64,000 nucleotides of DNA, taken from the NCBI RefSeq assembly GCF_026627445.1, contig NZ_JAPNLJ010000012.1, positions 91,654-155,653 of the forward strand. Direction: 5' to 3'. Below the pieces are notes generated by a model, which did no database searches, had not been told where the DNA came from, and was given only the letters and a program-made list of their open reading frames with translations. Below, piece by piece: positions 44,261-54,085 of this stretch (position 1 is the stretch's first letter; every line of letters begins with the position of its first letter). This DNA is from Streptomyces sp. H27-H1 (GTDB lineage: Bacteria > Actinomycetota > Actinomycetes > Streptomycetales > Streptomycetaceae). The position numbers were made by a program, and so were the translations under genes.

Positions 44261-45736
44261 ATGAGGCATGTCCATATACCTGTGCAAAGAGTGGCCCGAG
44301 CGGCCCGGGCATCGGCGATGCCGACCCGGGGCCTCGGCGACAAGGCCCGTTGGTACCTGCCGGCCGCGATAGCCGCGGACCTCGTCGGTGCGGGCGTGCC
44401 CGTCGGCCTGGTCTTCGAGGCCGCTCAGCAGGCCAGGCCCGTGTACTGCGCCCTGGGCGCGGCCCTGGCCTGGACCGGCGTGCAGCTGATGCGCCGGCGC
44501 TACGCGGGCCGCGCGCTCGGCGAGTCCCGGGGAGTTCTGCCGGTCGTACACGACTGGCTGATTCTGATCGGCGTACTTGCCGTAGCCCGCGTGGTCACGG
44601 GGGAGAACACCCCCCGGCTGGCCGCGCTCGGCGCCCTCGTACCCGCTCTGCTCGTCACCGTCGCCTGCCACAAACTGACCTATCGCCACCTCTCCGCCGC
44701 CCGGCGCGAGGCCCACGCGGTGAGCCGCGTGCTCGTCATCGGCGAGCCCGACGCCGCCGAATCCGTCATAGGGCACCTCGCCGCACGCACCGACCACCCC
44801 TACGTGGTGGTCGGCGTGGTCCCGGTGGGTCCCGGCGGACTGGAGAGCGGGGTCCCCGTAGCCGCGCGGCTCGGCTCCGCCATGGCGCAGTCACCGAACG
44901 GCGACTGTGCCAGCGTGCTCGGCGCCGTCGCCGCCCACCGCGCCGACCTGGTGCTCGTCGCACCGGGGGCCCGGCTCGCGGGGGAGCGGCTGCGGCGGAT
45001 CTCCTGGGCCCTGCACGACGCCGGGCTGGAACTGGCGGTCTTCCCCGGCCTGGTGGAGGTCTCCGTCAAGCGGCTGGAGACCCTGTCCGCGGGCGGCCTG
45101 GCCGTACTGCGGGTGGCTCCGCCGGTGAGCCGGGGCGTGCAGACCCTGCTCAAGTCGGTACTGGACCGGGCGGGCGCGACGCTCGGACTCGTCCTGCTGT
45201 CGCCGGCCTTCCTCGCGATGGTCGTGGCCATCCGCCTCGGCTCGAGCGGGCCGGCCTTTTACCGGCAGCGGCGCATAGGGCGCAACGGAGTCCCGTTCGT
45301 CATGTGGAAGTTCCGCACGATGGTCGTCGACGCCGACGCGCTGAAGGCCGACCTGTCCGGGGCGAACGAGAACGACGGCCTGATGTTCAAGATGCGCCGC
45401 GACCCTCGGGTGACCCGGGTGGGCCGGCTGCTGCGCCGTACGTCCATGGACGAACTGCCGCAGCTGATCAACGTGGCGGCCGGGAACATGTCCCTGGTCG
45501 GCCCGCGCCCGCCGCTGCCGGAGGAGGTGGCCCAGTACGACGAGGTCGAACTGCGCCGGCTCGCTGTGCGGCCCGGCATGACCGGGCTGTGGCAGATCAG
45601 CGGTCGCTCCGACCTGTCGTGGGACGAAACGATCCAGCTCGACCTGCAGTACGTGGACAACTGGTCCTTCACCAGTGACGTCGACGTCATGGGCCGCACG
45701 CTCCGCGCCGTGGTCGACGGTCGCGGAGCGTACTGA
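44261..45736 (+). CDS. Polyprenyl glycosylphosphotransferase (initiating sugar transferase)
   Basis: 491 residues from the ATG at 44261, AGGGGG upstream; the longer open frame is non-coding in character. N-terminal membrane helices (about 30-140), a CoA-binding-like central domain, a further helix (about 310-330), and a C-terminal bacterial sugar transferase domain: KFRTMVVDAD, RTSMDELPQLINV and MSLVGPRPPLPEEV. It moves a sugar 1-phosphate from UDP-sugar to undecaprenyl phosphate, the first step of exopolysaccharide repeat assembly at the inner membrane face. Confidence 0.94.
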   Translation: MRHVHIPVQRVARAARASAMPTRGLGDKARWYLPAAIAADLVGAGVPVGLVFEAAQQARPVYCALGAALAWTGVQLMRRRYAGRALGESRGVLPVVHDWLILIGVLAVARVVTGENTPRLAALGALVPALLVTVACHKLTYRHLSAARREAHAVSRVLVIGEPDAAESVIGHLAARTDHPYVVVGVVPVGPGGLESGVPVAARLGSAMAQSPNGDCASVLGAVAAHRADLVLVAPGARLAGERLRRISWALHDAGLELAVFPGLVEVSVKRLETLSAGGLAVLRVAPPVSRGVQTLLKSVLDRAGATLGLVLLSPAFLAMVVAIRLGSSGPAFYRQRRIGRNGVPFVMWKFRTMVVDADALKADLSGANENDGLMFKMRRDPRVTRVGRLLRRTSMDELPQLINVAAGNMSLVGPRPPLPEEVAQYDEVELRRLAVRPGMTGLWQISGRSDLSWDETIQLDLQYVDNWSFTSDVDVMGRTLRAVVDGRGAY

Positions 45737-45759
45737 GGCCCCGAGGCCCCGTCTTGGGA

Positions 45760-46725
45760 TCAGCTCTGCTCGCGGGCCTGCTCGCGGTTCTGCTCGCGCC
45801 ACCAGGCGTACGTCGCGGCGATGCCGTCGCGCAGCGGGACCGCGGGCTTCCAGCCGAGCCCGTGCAGCCGGGTCACGTCCAGCAGCTTGCGGGGCGTCCC
45901 GTCGGGCTTGGAGGTGTCCCAGGCGAGCCTGCCCCGGAAGCCGGTCACCTCGGCGACGGTCTCGGCGAGGGCCTTGATGGTCAGGTCCTCGCCGCAGCCG
46001 ATGTTGACCGGCTCGGCGCCGTCGTACTCGCGCAGCAGGACGGCGCAGGCCGCGGCCAGGTCGTCCACGTGCAGGAACTCCCGGCGGGGCGTCCCCGATC
46101 CCCACAGCGTGACCTCCTCGCGCCCCTCGGCCGCGGCCTCGTGGAAGCGGCGGATGAGGGCGGGCAGGACGTGCGAGGACTCCAGGTCGAAGTTGTCGCC
46201 CGGGCCGTAGAGGTTCGTGGGCATGGCGGAGATGTACGAGGCCCCGTACTGCTTGCGGTACGACTGGACCTGGACGATGCCGGCGATCTTCGCCAGGGCG
46301 TACGCCTCGTTCGTCGGCTCCAGCGGGCCGGTCAGCAGCGCGTCCTCGCTGATGGGCTGCGGGGCCAGCTTGGGGTAGATGCAGGAGGAGCCGAGGAAGA
46401 GCAGCCGGCCGACCTCGGCGGCGTGCGCGCCGGCGATGACGCTCAGCTGGATCTTGAGGTTGTCCTCGAGGAACTGCACCGGGAACGTGCTGTTGGCCAT
46501 GATCCCGCCGACCTTGGCCGCGGCCAGGACGACGGCGTCGGGCCGGACGTCGCGCAGGTACGCCGCGGTCGCGGCGGCGTCGCGCAGATCGAGGTCGGCG
46601 CGGCCGCGGGTGAGCACCTCGTAGCCGTCGGCGGCGAGCCGGCGGACTACCGCGGACCCCACGAGACCGCGGTGGCCGGCGACGAAGACGCGGGCGTTCG
46701 GGGGCAGGAACGACGAACTTGTCAT
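45760..46725 (-). CDS. fcl: GDP-L-fucose synthase
   Basis: 321 residues, extended SDR fold. NADPH loop [26 protein letters not shown], catalytic SSCIYP and Y/K pair in [11 protein letters not shown], and [13 protein letters not shown], all typical of WcaG/Fcl. Epimerises and reduces GDP-4-keto-6-deoxymannose to GDP-L-fucose. Divergent from gmd, the preceding enzyme, across a repeat-filled gap; convergent with the sugar transferase. The C-terminus [12 protein letters not shown] has short repeats. Confidence 0.95.
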   Translation of the reverse strand: MTSSSFLPPNARVFVAGHRGLVGSAVVRRLAADGYEVLTRGRADLDLRDAAATAAYLRDVRPDAVVLAAAKVGGIMANSTFPVQFLEDNLKIQLSVIAGAHAAEVGRLLFLGSSCIYPKLAPQPISEDALLTGPLEPTNEAYALAKIAGIVQVQSYRKQYGASYISAMPTNLYGPGDNFDLESSHVLPALIRRFHEAAAEGREEVTLWGSGTPRREFLHVDDLAAACAVLLREYDGAEPVNIGCGEDLTIKALAETVAEVTGFRGRLAWDTSKPDGTPRKLLDVTRLHGLGWKPAVPLRDGIAATYAWWREQNREQAREQS

Positions 46726-47240
46726 ACCGCCGATGATGCCAGTCCGCCGTCCGCGGTCCTACGGGGGAGCCCCCCTCCGCGCACCCGGCGCCGCGCCCCC
46801 GGAGCTGCCTTCCGGGGGTGGTCCCGGACCCGGTTTCCGGACCCCGTGGCGTCGGCGTCCAGGGCGGATTTCGGGCGGCCCCTGCCACTTGGGTACATAC
46901 CGACCTGCAAGGGGGCGAGGGGGCCCGATCCGGCGGGAGGCCCTCCGGATGGAACGTGTACGGTACCCATCCGGTACCCGTCTCCTGCCCCCTGGGGGCG
47001 GACCCGCGCAGTACCCCGGGGCCCGGCCCCGATCCGAGGCCCGGACCCCGCACCCGGGGCCCGGCCCCGACCCACACTCCGGGGCCCAGGCCCCGAGCCG
47101 CACTCCGGGGCCCGGCCCCGACCCGTACGACGAGGCGCGACCCCGAGCCACATCCGGGGCGGCGCCCAGAACCGCAGCCCGGACCGCGCCCCGAGGTGCG
47201 GCCCCACGACAGCACCGAAACGATCCCCAGGGGGACCCAC
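46726..47240. repeat. 515-base GC-rich gap with degenerate palindromic repeats
   Basis: Between divergent fcl and gmd. From about 47016 to 47190 units beginning CCGGGGCCCGGCCCCGA recur at 47016, 47054, 47079, 47105 and, more decayed, 47034, 47131 and 47154, spaced 18-26 bases. Each unit is itself palindromic (GGGGCC...GGCCCC). All frames stay open because of the composition, and a Pro/Gly/Arg-rich frame leads into gmd, but no protein features support it. Confidence 0.7.
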
Positions 47241-48254
47241 ATGGGCAAGACCGCGCTGATCACCGGCGTCACCGGGCAGGACGGCTCGTACCTCGCCGAG
47301 CTCCTGCTTTCCAAGGGCTACACGGTGCACGGGCTCGTGCGACGGTCCTCCAGCTTCAACACGGAGCGGATCGACCACATCTACCAGGACCCGCAGACGG
47401 CGAACCGTTCCTTCGTGCTGCATCACGCCGACCTCTCCGACGGCGTCGCCCTGGTGAACCTGCTCCGCGAGATACGCCCCGACGAGGTCTACAACCTCGG
47501 CGCCCAGTCGCACGTCCGCGTCTCCTTCGACGCCCCGCTCTACACCGGCGACGTGACCGGCCTCGGCGCCCTGCGCCTGTTGGAGGCGATCCGGGCCAGC
47601 GGCGTGGACACCCGTATCTACCAGGCCTCCTCCTCGGAGATGTTCGGCGCCACCCCGCCCCCGCAGAACGAGGCCACCCCGTTCCACCCGCGCAGCCCGT
47701 ACGGCGCCGCGAAGGTGTTCGCGTACTGGACCACGGTGAACTACCGCGAGGCGTACGGAATGTTCGCCGTCAACGGGATCCTCTTCAACCACGAGTCCCC
47801 GCGCCGCGGCGAGACCTTCGTGACCCGCAAGATCACCCGCGCGGTCGCCCGGATCAAGGCCGGCCTCCAGGAGAAGCTCTACCTCGGCAACCTCGACGCC
47901 GTCCGCGACTGGGGCTACGCCCCGGAGTACGTGGACGCCATGTGGCGGATGCTCCAGCAGGACGAGCCCACCGACTACGTCGTGGCCACGGGCGTCGCCG
48001 CCACCGTCCGGGAGTTCGTCGAGGCCTCCTTCACCCACGCCGGTCTCGACTGGAACGAGCACGTGCGCTACGACCCCAAGTACGAGCGCCCCAGCGAGGT
48101 CGACGCCCTGATCGGCGACGCCTCCAAGGCCCATGAGCTGCTCGGCTGGAAGCCGACGGTCCTGGTGGCCGAATTGGCCAGAATCATGGTTGATTCCGAT
48201 ATCCGGCAGGTCGAGGACCAACTGGCGGGCGTGAGCGTCCGCATCGACCGCTGA
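47241..48254 (+). CDS. gmd: GDP-mannose 4,6-dehydratase
   Basis: 337 residues from the ATG at 47241 with AGGGGG upstream. N-terminal [23 protein letters not shown] loop, catalytic QASSSEMFG (Ser, Glu) and SPYGAAK (Tyr, Lys), and [17 protein letters not shown]. Converts GDP-D-mannose to GDP-4-keto-6-deoxy-D-mannose, first step to GDP-L-fucose made with Fcl. The upstream in-frame stretch is rejected as coding because the family starts at this Met. Confidence 0.96.
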   Translation: MGKTALITGVTGQDGSYLAELLLSKGYTVHGLVRRSSSFNTERIDHIYQDPQTANRSFVLHHADLSDGVALVNLLREIRPDEVYNLGAQSHVRVSFDAPLYTGDVTGLGALRLLEAIRASGVDTRIYQASSSEMFGATPPPQNEATPFHPRSPYGAAKVFAYWTTVNYREAYGMFAVNGILFNHESPRRGETFVTRKITRAVARIKAGLQEKLYLGNLDAVRDWGYAPEYVDAMWRMLQQDEPTDYVVATGVAATVREFVEASFTHAGLDWNEHVRYDPKYERPSEVDALIGDASKAHELLGWKPTVLVAELARIMVDSDIRQVEDQLAGVSVRIDR

Positions 48255-48273
48255 GGCCTTATATTTCGCCTAC

Positions 48274-48330
48274 GATTTGCCCCGTCCCGGTCATTCGCGC
48301 AGCTATCGGCGGGTGTGACCGGGGCAAATC
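48274..48330 (+). terminator. Imperfect hairpin after gmd
   Basis: GATTTGCCCC...GGTCA pairs with TGACCGGGGCAAATC across about 22 bases, with a 5-base bulge, 20 bases after the gmd stop. Probably a terminator. The rest of the 246-base gap holds a possible promoter, GTGACC then TAGTCT 18 bases on (about 48400-48430), for the next gene. Confidence 0.55.
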
Positions 48331-48500
48331 TGCCATATGTCCGTAGTGCTCCATCCGCGTGGAACCCGTTGATTCCAACTTGGTATGCAATGGGTCAAGC
48401 GTGGTGACCAGGCCCTCGCGTGAGCCCTAGTCTGCGCCAGTACATGTGGCTGTTCGGATAGTTCCAGCCATTCAAACCGGGCAATTGCCCTGGGGGGCTC

Positions 48501-51275
48501 ATGCGTAGATCCAGAGGGCTGACTGCTGCCCTCGCTCTGTCACTGGCCGGTGCCGGCACCGCGATAGGCCTGGTGCTGATACCCGAGGCGTCGGCCATCA
48601 CGCAGCCGGTGGCCTTCACTGCCGACAACCTGCCGACGTGGCAGCCCAACGGGATCGTCTGGGCCATGGACGAGGCCAACGGCATCGTCTTCGCCGGCGG
48701 CACCTTCTCGTCCGTCCGGCCGCCCGACGGCGCGGCCGGCGCCGAGCAGGGGGCCGTGAACTTCGTCGCGCTCGACGCGGCGACCGGCGCTCCCACCTCC
48801 TGCAAGCTCTCCTTCACCGTCGGCGAGGGCAGCGCGACCGTGCGGGCGCTCACCGTCTCGAAGGACAAGAAGACCCTTTACGCGGGCGGCTACTTCGGTG
48901 CCGTCAACGGAACCCCGGTCTCCAGCGTCGCCGCCATCGACATCGCGACCTGCACTCCCAAGGCTTCTTTCAAACCGCAGTTCCCGTCCACCGTGCGCGC
49001 GCTCGCCGTCACCGACGACACCGTGTACGCGGCCGGAGACTTCAGCACCGTCGAGGGCGCGACCCGTGAGCGGTTCGCCGCGGTCGACGCCACCTCCGGT
49101 GCGCTGAAGCCCTTCGTCGCCAACGCGGACGAGCCCGGCCGCGCGGTCAGGCTCAGCAACGACGGCAAGAACATCCTGCTCGGCGGTGACTTCTTCACGG
49201 TCAACGGCTCCCAGAGCCACGCGCTCGCCGTCGTGAACGCCACCACCGGCGCCGTCGCCAAGACGTACGGCACCATCCCGTCGATGTCGGTCGTCAAGTC
49301 CATCGCGGCCGACACCACGGGCTACTACGTCAGCAACGAGGGCACCGGCGGCTTCGACGGCCGTATCGCCCTCGCCACCGACTTCAGCGAGAAGTGGCGC
49401 GACCAGTGCCTCGGCGCGACCCAGTACGTGCTGCCGTACGACGGAGTCCTCTACAGCTCCTCGCACGCGCACAACTGCACCGCCGAGGGCCAGTTCCCCG
49501 ACGGCAAGCGCCACTTCCTGCTGGCGCAGCTGACCGACTGGGCCAACGGTGAGGCCCCCGCGCCCGTGAAGGGCTTCGTCCGCAGCCCCGCGAAGCTCGG
49601 CTGGCACCCCACCGCCAACGACGGCCTCGGCGAGGGCATCGGCCCGCGCGTGATGGCCGTGGCGGAGAAGAACACCACCAAGTACATGTGGGTCGGCGGT
49701 GAGTTCACCCTCATCAACGGCAAGCCCCAGCAGGCCCTGACCCGCTTCGCCTCCACCGGCGACGTCGGCGTCCCGACCACCCCGGTCTCCAGCGTCGCCA
49801 GCGTCAAGCCCGGCGCGGTCCAGGTCCGCTGGCGCGCCAGCTACGACCAGGACGACAACAAGCTGACCTACCGCATCTACCGCAACGGCTCCGCGACCCC
49901 GATCGCCACCGTCAGCGCGAACTCCCTGGAGTGGCTGCGCCAGCAGGCCTCCTGGACGGACACCACGGTCAACGCCGGCGCGTCCTACAGCTACCGGGTC
50001 ACCGCGACCGACGCCGCGGGCAACACCAGCGCCCTGTCGGCCAGCACCTCGGTCGCGGTCCCGAACTCGGTGAGCGCGTACCCCAACCAGGTCCGCGAGG
50101 ACGGCGCGGGCCTGTACTGGCGCTACGACGACGTCGTCAGCCCGTACGTGGCCGACTCCTCGGTCGCCGGGAACACCAGCGGCATCCAGCTCAACGCCCC
50201 GGCGCTGCGCCAGACCCCGGGCGCGGTCACCGGCGCCAGCACGGCCATGGGCTTCAACGGCACCAGCCAGCAGGTGTACAGCGACCACCGTCAGACGGTC
50301 GGCAGCAGCTACACGCTGGAGACCTGGTTCAAGACGAACACCACGCGCGGCGGCAAGCTGCTCGGTTTCGGCTCCAACCAGGACCGCAACAGCAACTACC
50401 ACGACAAGCACCTCTACATGACCAACACCGGCCGGATCTTCTTCGGGGTGAACCCGTCGGGTACGGCGAAGACCCTCTCCACCGGTCTGCTCGACACGTA
50501 CAACGACAACAAGTGGCACCACGTCGTCGCCACCCAGGGACCCGCCGGCATGGCGCTGTACCTGGACGGCAAGTCCAAGGGCACCCTCAACGTCACCGGT
50601 TCCGAGCCGATCGAGGGCTTCTGGCACGTCGGCGGCGACAACCTGGCCGGCTGGCCGTCCCGGCCGACCAGCAACTTCTTCGCCGGCCAGATCGACGAGA
50701 CGGCCGTCTATCCGAAGGTGCTGACCGAGGCCCAGGTCAAGAACCACTTCAACCTGGCCACGGCGGCCACCGACACGGTCTCCAAGGTCAACGCGACCGA
50801 GGACACCTACATCAACCAGGGTGCTCCCAGCACCGCCTACGGCGCCTCCAGCTCGCTCGCCGTCCGCGGCACCTCGGCCTACGAGACGTACCTGCGCTTC
50901 GACATCCCGGCCGCTCCGGCCGGCCAGGTGCTGAAGTCCGCGTCGCTCCAGGTCAAGACCACGACGACGGCGAGCGCCGGCACCATCGACACCGTTTCCG
51001 TGGTCCCGGTCACCGGAACCTGGAGCGGTGCGGGCACGACCTTCAACAGCAAGCCCACCCTCGGGACCACCCCGCTCGGCTCCTTCGCGGGAGTGCCGGA
51101 CGGTTCGGCGGTCCAGAGCACGCCGCTGAACACCACCGCGCTCTCCGCGGTGCTGGGCACCAGCTACAGCCTGGGCCTGACGAGCACGGGCACCGACCCG
51201 CTGTGGATCTGGTCCTCGGAGTCGACGGCCGTCGACGCCAAGCCGCAGCTGATCCTCACCTTCGGCGCGAAGTAA
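48501..51275 (+). CDS. Large secreted beta-propeller/Fn3/LamG/DNRLRE protein
   Basis: 924 residues. Signal peptide about 1-32 (RRSRGLTAALALSLAGAGTA, cut near ASA). Residues about 38-425 contain repeats such as VFAGGTFSSV, LYAGGYFGAVNG, VYAAGDFSTVEG and ILLGGDFFTVNG, a delta-60/DUF5122-like beta-propeller. Then Fn3 (about 430-520), a LamG/concanavalin-like domain (about 525-750) and a C-terminal DNRLRE/CBM96-like domain (DTYINQGAPSTAYGASSSLAVRG onward). Likely an extracellular carbohydrate-binding or matrix protein; no catalytic residues recognised. Its place inside the polysaccharide locus suggests it binds or organises the polymer. Confidence 0.85.
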   Translation: MRRSRGLTAALALSLAGAGTAIGLVLIPEASAITQPVAFTADNLPTWQPNGIVWAMDEANGIVFAGGTFSSVRPPDGAAGAEQGAVNFVALDAATGAPTSCKLSFTVGEGSATVRALTVSKDKKTLYAGGYFGAVNGTPVSSVAAIDIATCTPKASFKPQFPSTVRALAVTDDTVYAAGDFSTVEGATRERFAAVDATSGALKPFVANADEPGRAVRLSNDGKNILLGGDFFTVNGSQSHALAVVNATTGAVAKTYGTIPSMSVVKSIAADTTGYYVSNEGTGGFDGRIALATDFSEKWRDQCLGATQYVLPYDGVLYSSSHAHNCTAEGQFPDGKRHFLLAQLTDWANGEAPAPVKGFVRSPAKLGWHPTANDGLGEGIGPRVMAVAEKNTTKYMWVGGEFTLINGKPQQALTRFASTGDVGVPTTPVSSVASVKPGAVQVRWRASYDQDDNKLTYRIYRNGSATPIATVSANSLEWLRQQASWTDTTVNAGASYSYRVTATDAAGNTSALSASTSVAVPNSVSAYPNQVREDGAGLYWRYDDVVSPYVADSSVAGNTSGIQLNAPALRQTPGAVTGASTAMGFNGTSQQVYSDHRQTVGSSYTLETWFKTNTTRGGKLLGFGSNQDRNSNYHDKHLYMTNTGRIFFGVNPSGTAKTLSTGLLDTYNDNKWHHVVATQGPAGMALYLDGKSKGTLNVTGSEPIEGFWHVGGDNLAGWPSRPTSNFFAGQIDETAVYPKVLTEAQVKNHFNLATAATDTVSKVNATEDTYINQGAPSTAYGASSSLAVRGTSAYETYLRFDIPAAPAGQVLKSASLQVKTTTTASAGTIDTVSVVPVTGTWSGAGTTFNSKPTLGTTPLGSFAGVPDGSAVQSTPLNTTALSAVLGTSYSLGLTSTGTDPLWIWSSESTAVDAKPQLILTFGAK

Positions 51276-51287
51276 CCGCTTGACGGA

Positions 51288-51325
51288 GTGCGGGGCCCGG
51301 CCGCCCAAGCGGCCGGGCCCCGCAC
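51288..51325 (+). terminator. Perfect 17-bp terminator
   Basis: GTGCGGGGCCCGGCCGC with exact complement and a 4-base loop, 12 bases after the stop. Confidence 0.9.
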
Positions 51326-51354
51326 ACCCATCTCATACGTACGGGAGCCACCTC

Positions 51355-52041
51355 ATGTACCGACGCTCCGCAGCGGCTGCCGTCCTGCTGGCCGCCGCCC
51401 TGACGCTGACGGCCTGCAGTTCGGACGGGGACGCCAAGGCCGAGGCCTCGGCCGCCTCGCCCAAGCCGCCGGCCGCCTCGTCGGCCCCCGACCCGGCCGA
51501 CGCCACGAGCAGCCCGGCGCCGTCCGCGCCGGACGCGAAGCCGACGGGCCCCGTCCTGCCGGACGCGAAGCTCGTCCCGAAGACGGGCAGTTTCACCTCG
51601 CCGGAGAAGCAGTACCTGAGCGGGCGGGTCCCGGACAAGACGGACCCGGCGGCCGTCCTGCAGGGCGGCCAGGAGGCCTGCCAGCGGGTGGAGCGCACGG
51701 CGAAGCGGGACAAGGACGCGGCCGTCGGCGCCATCGTGGCCGGGGAGATCCCGGGCGCGAAGGACGCGATCACCTTCCTCTGCCCGGAGCAGAAGCCGGT
51801 CCTCGCCGCGGCGGAGAAGGGCTTCCCGGACGGCACGAAGCAGTCCCCGGCGGCGGGCACCTACCGTGCGCTGACCCAGAGCACGACGTGCACCTGGGAG
51901 GCCAAGGGCAAGAACGGAGCCGCCCTCGCCTCGGGTCCGCAGTCCCCGTTGAAGCCGGGCGACAAGATCACCGCCAGGATTCCCTCGGGTACGGCGCAGT
52001 TCGTCTCCAACGGTTGCTACGCCTGGGTGCCTTCCGCCTGA
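51355..52041 (+). CDS. Putative lipoprotein
   Basis: 228 residues from the ATG at 51355. Signal peptide with lipobox LTAC (RSAAAAVLLAAALTLTAC), an Ala/Pro/Ser-rich linker (about 23-70), and a C-terminal folded domain with Cys at EACQRV, FLCPEQ, TTCTWEAKG and NGCYAWV, probably two disulfides, and ending in a beta-rich AGTYRALTQSTTCTWE ... FVSNGCYAWVPSA. Anchored to the outer face of the membrane. Function unknown; sits just after the propeller protein but past a strong terminator. Confidence 0.82.
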   Translation: MYRRSAAAAVLLAAALTLTACSSDGDAKAEASAASPKPPAASSAPDPADATSSPAPSAPDAKPTGPVLPDAKLVPKTGSFTSPEKQYLSGRVPDKTDPAAVLQGGQEACQRVERTAKRDKDAAVGAIVAGEIPGAKDAITFLCPEQKPVLAAAEKGFPDGTKQSPAAGTYRALTQSTTCTWEAKGKNGAALASGPQSPLKPGDKITARIPSGTAQFVSNGCYAWVPSA

Positions 52042-52068
52042 CGAACCGCTCGCGCACTGGCACCAGTG

Positions 52069-52110
52069 AACGCCCCCGCTGCCCGAACCCCCGGGCAGCG
52101 GGGGCGTTTT
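52069..52110 (+). terminator. Perfect 17-bp terminator with T-run
   Basis: AACGCCCCCGCTGCCCG with exact complement (52092-52108), followed by TT. Confidence 0.92.
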
Positions 52111-52186
52111 CGTTCCCGGAACGGGGGCAGTCGAGGTTCAACACGGCGGGGGGTTCTCCCCGACCACGACTGCGGAGGCGAATTCG

Positions 52187-52399
52187 ATGAAGGGCATCGG
52201 CGGTTGCATAGGACTGATCGTGGTGGGGGCCATCCTCACCTTCGCGGCCGACTGGCAGATGCAGAGCGTGAACCTGGACCTGGTCGGCGTGATCATGATG
52301 GTGGCCGGCGCCCTCGGCCTCGCGGTCTACGCGAGCGTCCTCAAGCGCCGCCGCGTCGGAGCCCTCCCGGTGGTGGACGAAACCCGCCGCGGACTCTGA
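52187..52399 (+). CDS. DUF6458 small membrane protein
   Basis: 70 residues, two transmembrane helices (GGCIGLIVVGAILTFAADW and LVGVIMMVAGALGLAVYA) and a basic loop KRRR followed by a short tail. Length and pattern fit DUF6458, common in actinobacteria, with no known function. CTGCGGAGG lies before the ATG. Confidence 0.8.
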   Translation: MKGIGGCIGLIVVGAILTFAADWQMQSVNLDLVGVIMMVAGALGLAVYASVLKRRRVGALPVVDETRRGL

Positions 52400-52421
52400 C
52401 CCCGCCGGGCCCCCGCGCACC

Positions 52422-53543
52422 TCAACCCCGGTGCAGGGCGCCCTCGTACACCGGCAGCAGCGTGTCCAGGACCGCGTCCATCGAGAAGGCGGACGCGGCG
52501 AGTTCGCGGGCGGACTTCGAGGCCGCGGCGTTCTGCTCCGGGTCCAGCAGCGACAGCACCGCCTCGGCGACGCCGCTCGGTCCGGGCTCGACGGCCCGGC
52601 CCGCGCCGGCCGCCGCGATATCCCGGGCCAGGCCGTTGGAGTGGGTCACCACCGACGGGACGCCCACCGACAGGGCCTCCAGGACCGACATGGGGAACGG
52701 CTCGTCCACCGAGGGCAGTACGTAGACGTGCGCGCGGCGCAGCTCCGTCAGGACCTCCGCGCCGGACAGGGCGCCCGGGACCGTGAAGCGGTCGGACAGG
52801 CCCAGCTCCGTGATCCGGGCCCGGACCGCCGCGAGCTCGCCCTCGTCCGGGCCCGCCAGCACGAACTGTGCGTCCGGGTGCGCCGCCAGGACGGCCGGCG
52901 CCGCGTCCACGAAGTCCACCGGGCGCTTACGGGCCTGCAGCCGGGCCGAGTACAGGATCCGGGGAGGTCCGGCCGGGGCGGGCCGCTCCTCCTGGGCCGG
53001 GGTGCCGTTGACGAGGCGCACCGAGCGGGGCAGCGGGCCGCCGACCACCGCTTCGAGGCCCTCGCTCTCGTGCGGGGTCAGGTACAGCACCGCGTCGGCG
53101 CCGCGCAGTAGTCGGCGTACCGCCACCGCGTCCAGCACCTTGGCCAGCGCCTTCCCGCTCGGGTCGACCATGCCGTGGGTCTGCAGGACGAGGGGTTTGC
53201 GGGCCCGCAGCGCCGCCAGGGCGACGGGCAGGGTGACCAGGTCCCGCGCCAGGTGGACGTGGACCACGTCGGCGCCCCGCACCAGGCGGCCCGCCGAGGC
53301 GAGCAGGGCGGGCGAGGTGATACCGCTGAAACCGAGCGGCAGCAGCCGCCGGGCCGGGTAGAGCTTCGCCGGGACGCCTTCCACGGAGGTGGGCCAGGGG
53401 TCGGGGAAACCTTCGCCCAGAGCCAGCAGGCTCGCCTCGTGGCCGCGCGACCGCAGCCCCTTGGCCAGGTTCAGCGCGACCCGGACCGGCCCGCCGAAGG
53501 CGTGCGTGGGGGAGTGCAGGGTGACGGCGTGCAGGACTCTCAT
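52422..53543 (-). CDS. GT4 glycosyltransferase
   Basis: 373 residues from the ATG at 53543, which overlaps the stop of the acetyltransferase gene (ATGA). GT-B fold: N-terminal half with FGGPVRVALNLAKGLRSRGHE and the HVHLARD helix, C-terminal half with ILYSARLQARKRPVDFVDA and PSVDEPFPMSVLEALSVGVPSVVT, the nucleotide-sugar Glu motif. Adds a sugar to the lipid-linked exopolysaccharide repeat; donor unknown. Confidence 0.92.
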   Translation of the reverse strand: MRVLHAVTLHSPTHAFGGPVRVALNLAKGLRSRGHEASLLALGEGFPDPWPTSVEGVPAKLYPARRLLPLGFSGITSPALLASAGRLVRGADVVHVHLARDLVTLPVALAALRARKPLVLQTHGMVDPSGKALAKVLDAVAVRRLLRGADAVLYLTPHESEGLEAVVGGPLPRSVRLVNGTPAQEERPAPAGPPRILYSARLQARKRPVDFVDAAPAVLAAHPDAQFVLAGPDEGELAAVRARITELGLSDRFTVPGALSGAEVLTELRRAHVYVLPSVDEPFPMSVLEALSVGVPSVVTHSNGLARDIAAAGAGRAVEPGPSGVAEAVLSLLDPEQNAAASKSARELAASAFSMDAVLDTLLPVYEGALHRG

Positions 53544-54085
53544 GTGGGCTCCTCGACCGGGCGGCGGCGCCCGTCCTGGGTCTGCAGGGTCAGCGCGGGA
53601 AGGTCCTTGTGGACCACGGAGCCCGCACCCGCCACCGCGCACCGGCCGATCGTCACGCCGGCCAGCACGGTGGCCCGTACCGCCACCCACGCACCGTCCT
53701 CGACGGTGATCGGGGCGTTGCGGTAGCGGAAGTCGGCGGACCGGTGGTCGTGCGAGCCGGTGCACAGCAGCGCCTCCTGCGAGACGCAGGCGTGCGCGCC
53801 GATCGTCACCGGCTCCAGGTTCAGCAGCCAGGCGCCCTCGCCGATCCACGCGTGGTCGCCCACGGTCAGCTTCCAGGGCCACAGCACACGCACCTTGTGG
53901 CGGATCAGCACCCCTTCGCCGATGTTCGCCCCGAAGGCGCGCAGCAGCGCGACCCGGAGCCGGGCCGGGCACAGCCAGCTCATGAACAGCGTGTTCATCA
54001 CGGCGAACCAGAGCGCCTGCGTCAGCAGCCCGCGGCCCTTGTCGTATCCGGCCAGCGTGAAGGCAGGAAGATCACGCACAGGCAC
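53540..54085 (-). CDS. WcaF-like hexapeptide acetyltransferase
   Basis: 181 residues. Left-handed beta-helix of hexapeptide repeats (GANIGEGVLIRHKVRVLWPWKLTVGDHAWIGEGAWLLN, and VTIGAHACVSQEALLCTGSHDHRS with the catalytic His). Most similar in layout to WcaF, the colanic-acid acetyltransferase. Adds an acetyl group to a sugar of the repeat unit. Coupled to the GT4 gene downstream. Confidence 0.9.
   Translation of the reverse strand: MPVRDLPAFTLAGYDKGRGLLTQALWFAVMNTLFMSWLCPARLRVALLRAFGANIGEGVLIRHKVRVLWPWKLTVGDHAWIGEGAWLLNLEPVTIGAHACVSQEALLCTGSHDHRSADFRYRNAPITVEDGAWVAVRATVLAGVTIGRCAVAGAGSVVHKDLPALTLQTQDGRRRPVEEPT

Noticed and set aside
47016..47177. CRISPR array
   Set aside because: Repeats are degenerate, self-palindromic and separated by no unique spacers; no cas genes nearby.
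46818..47240. In-frame N-terminal extension of gmd rich in Pro, Gly and Arg
   Set aside because: GDP-mannose dehydratases start at the Met at 47241, which has a good ribosome site; the extension is low-complexity and arises from the repeat array.
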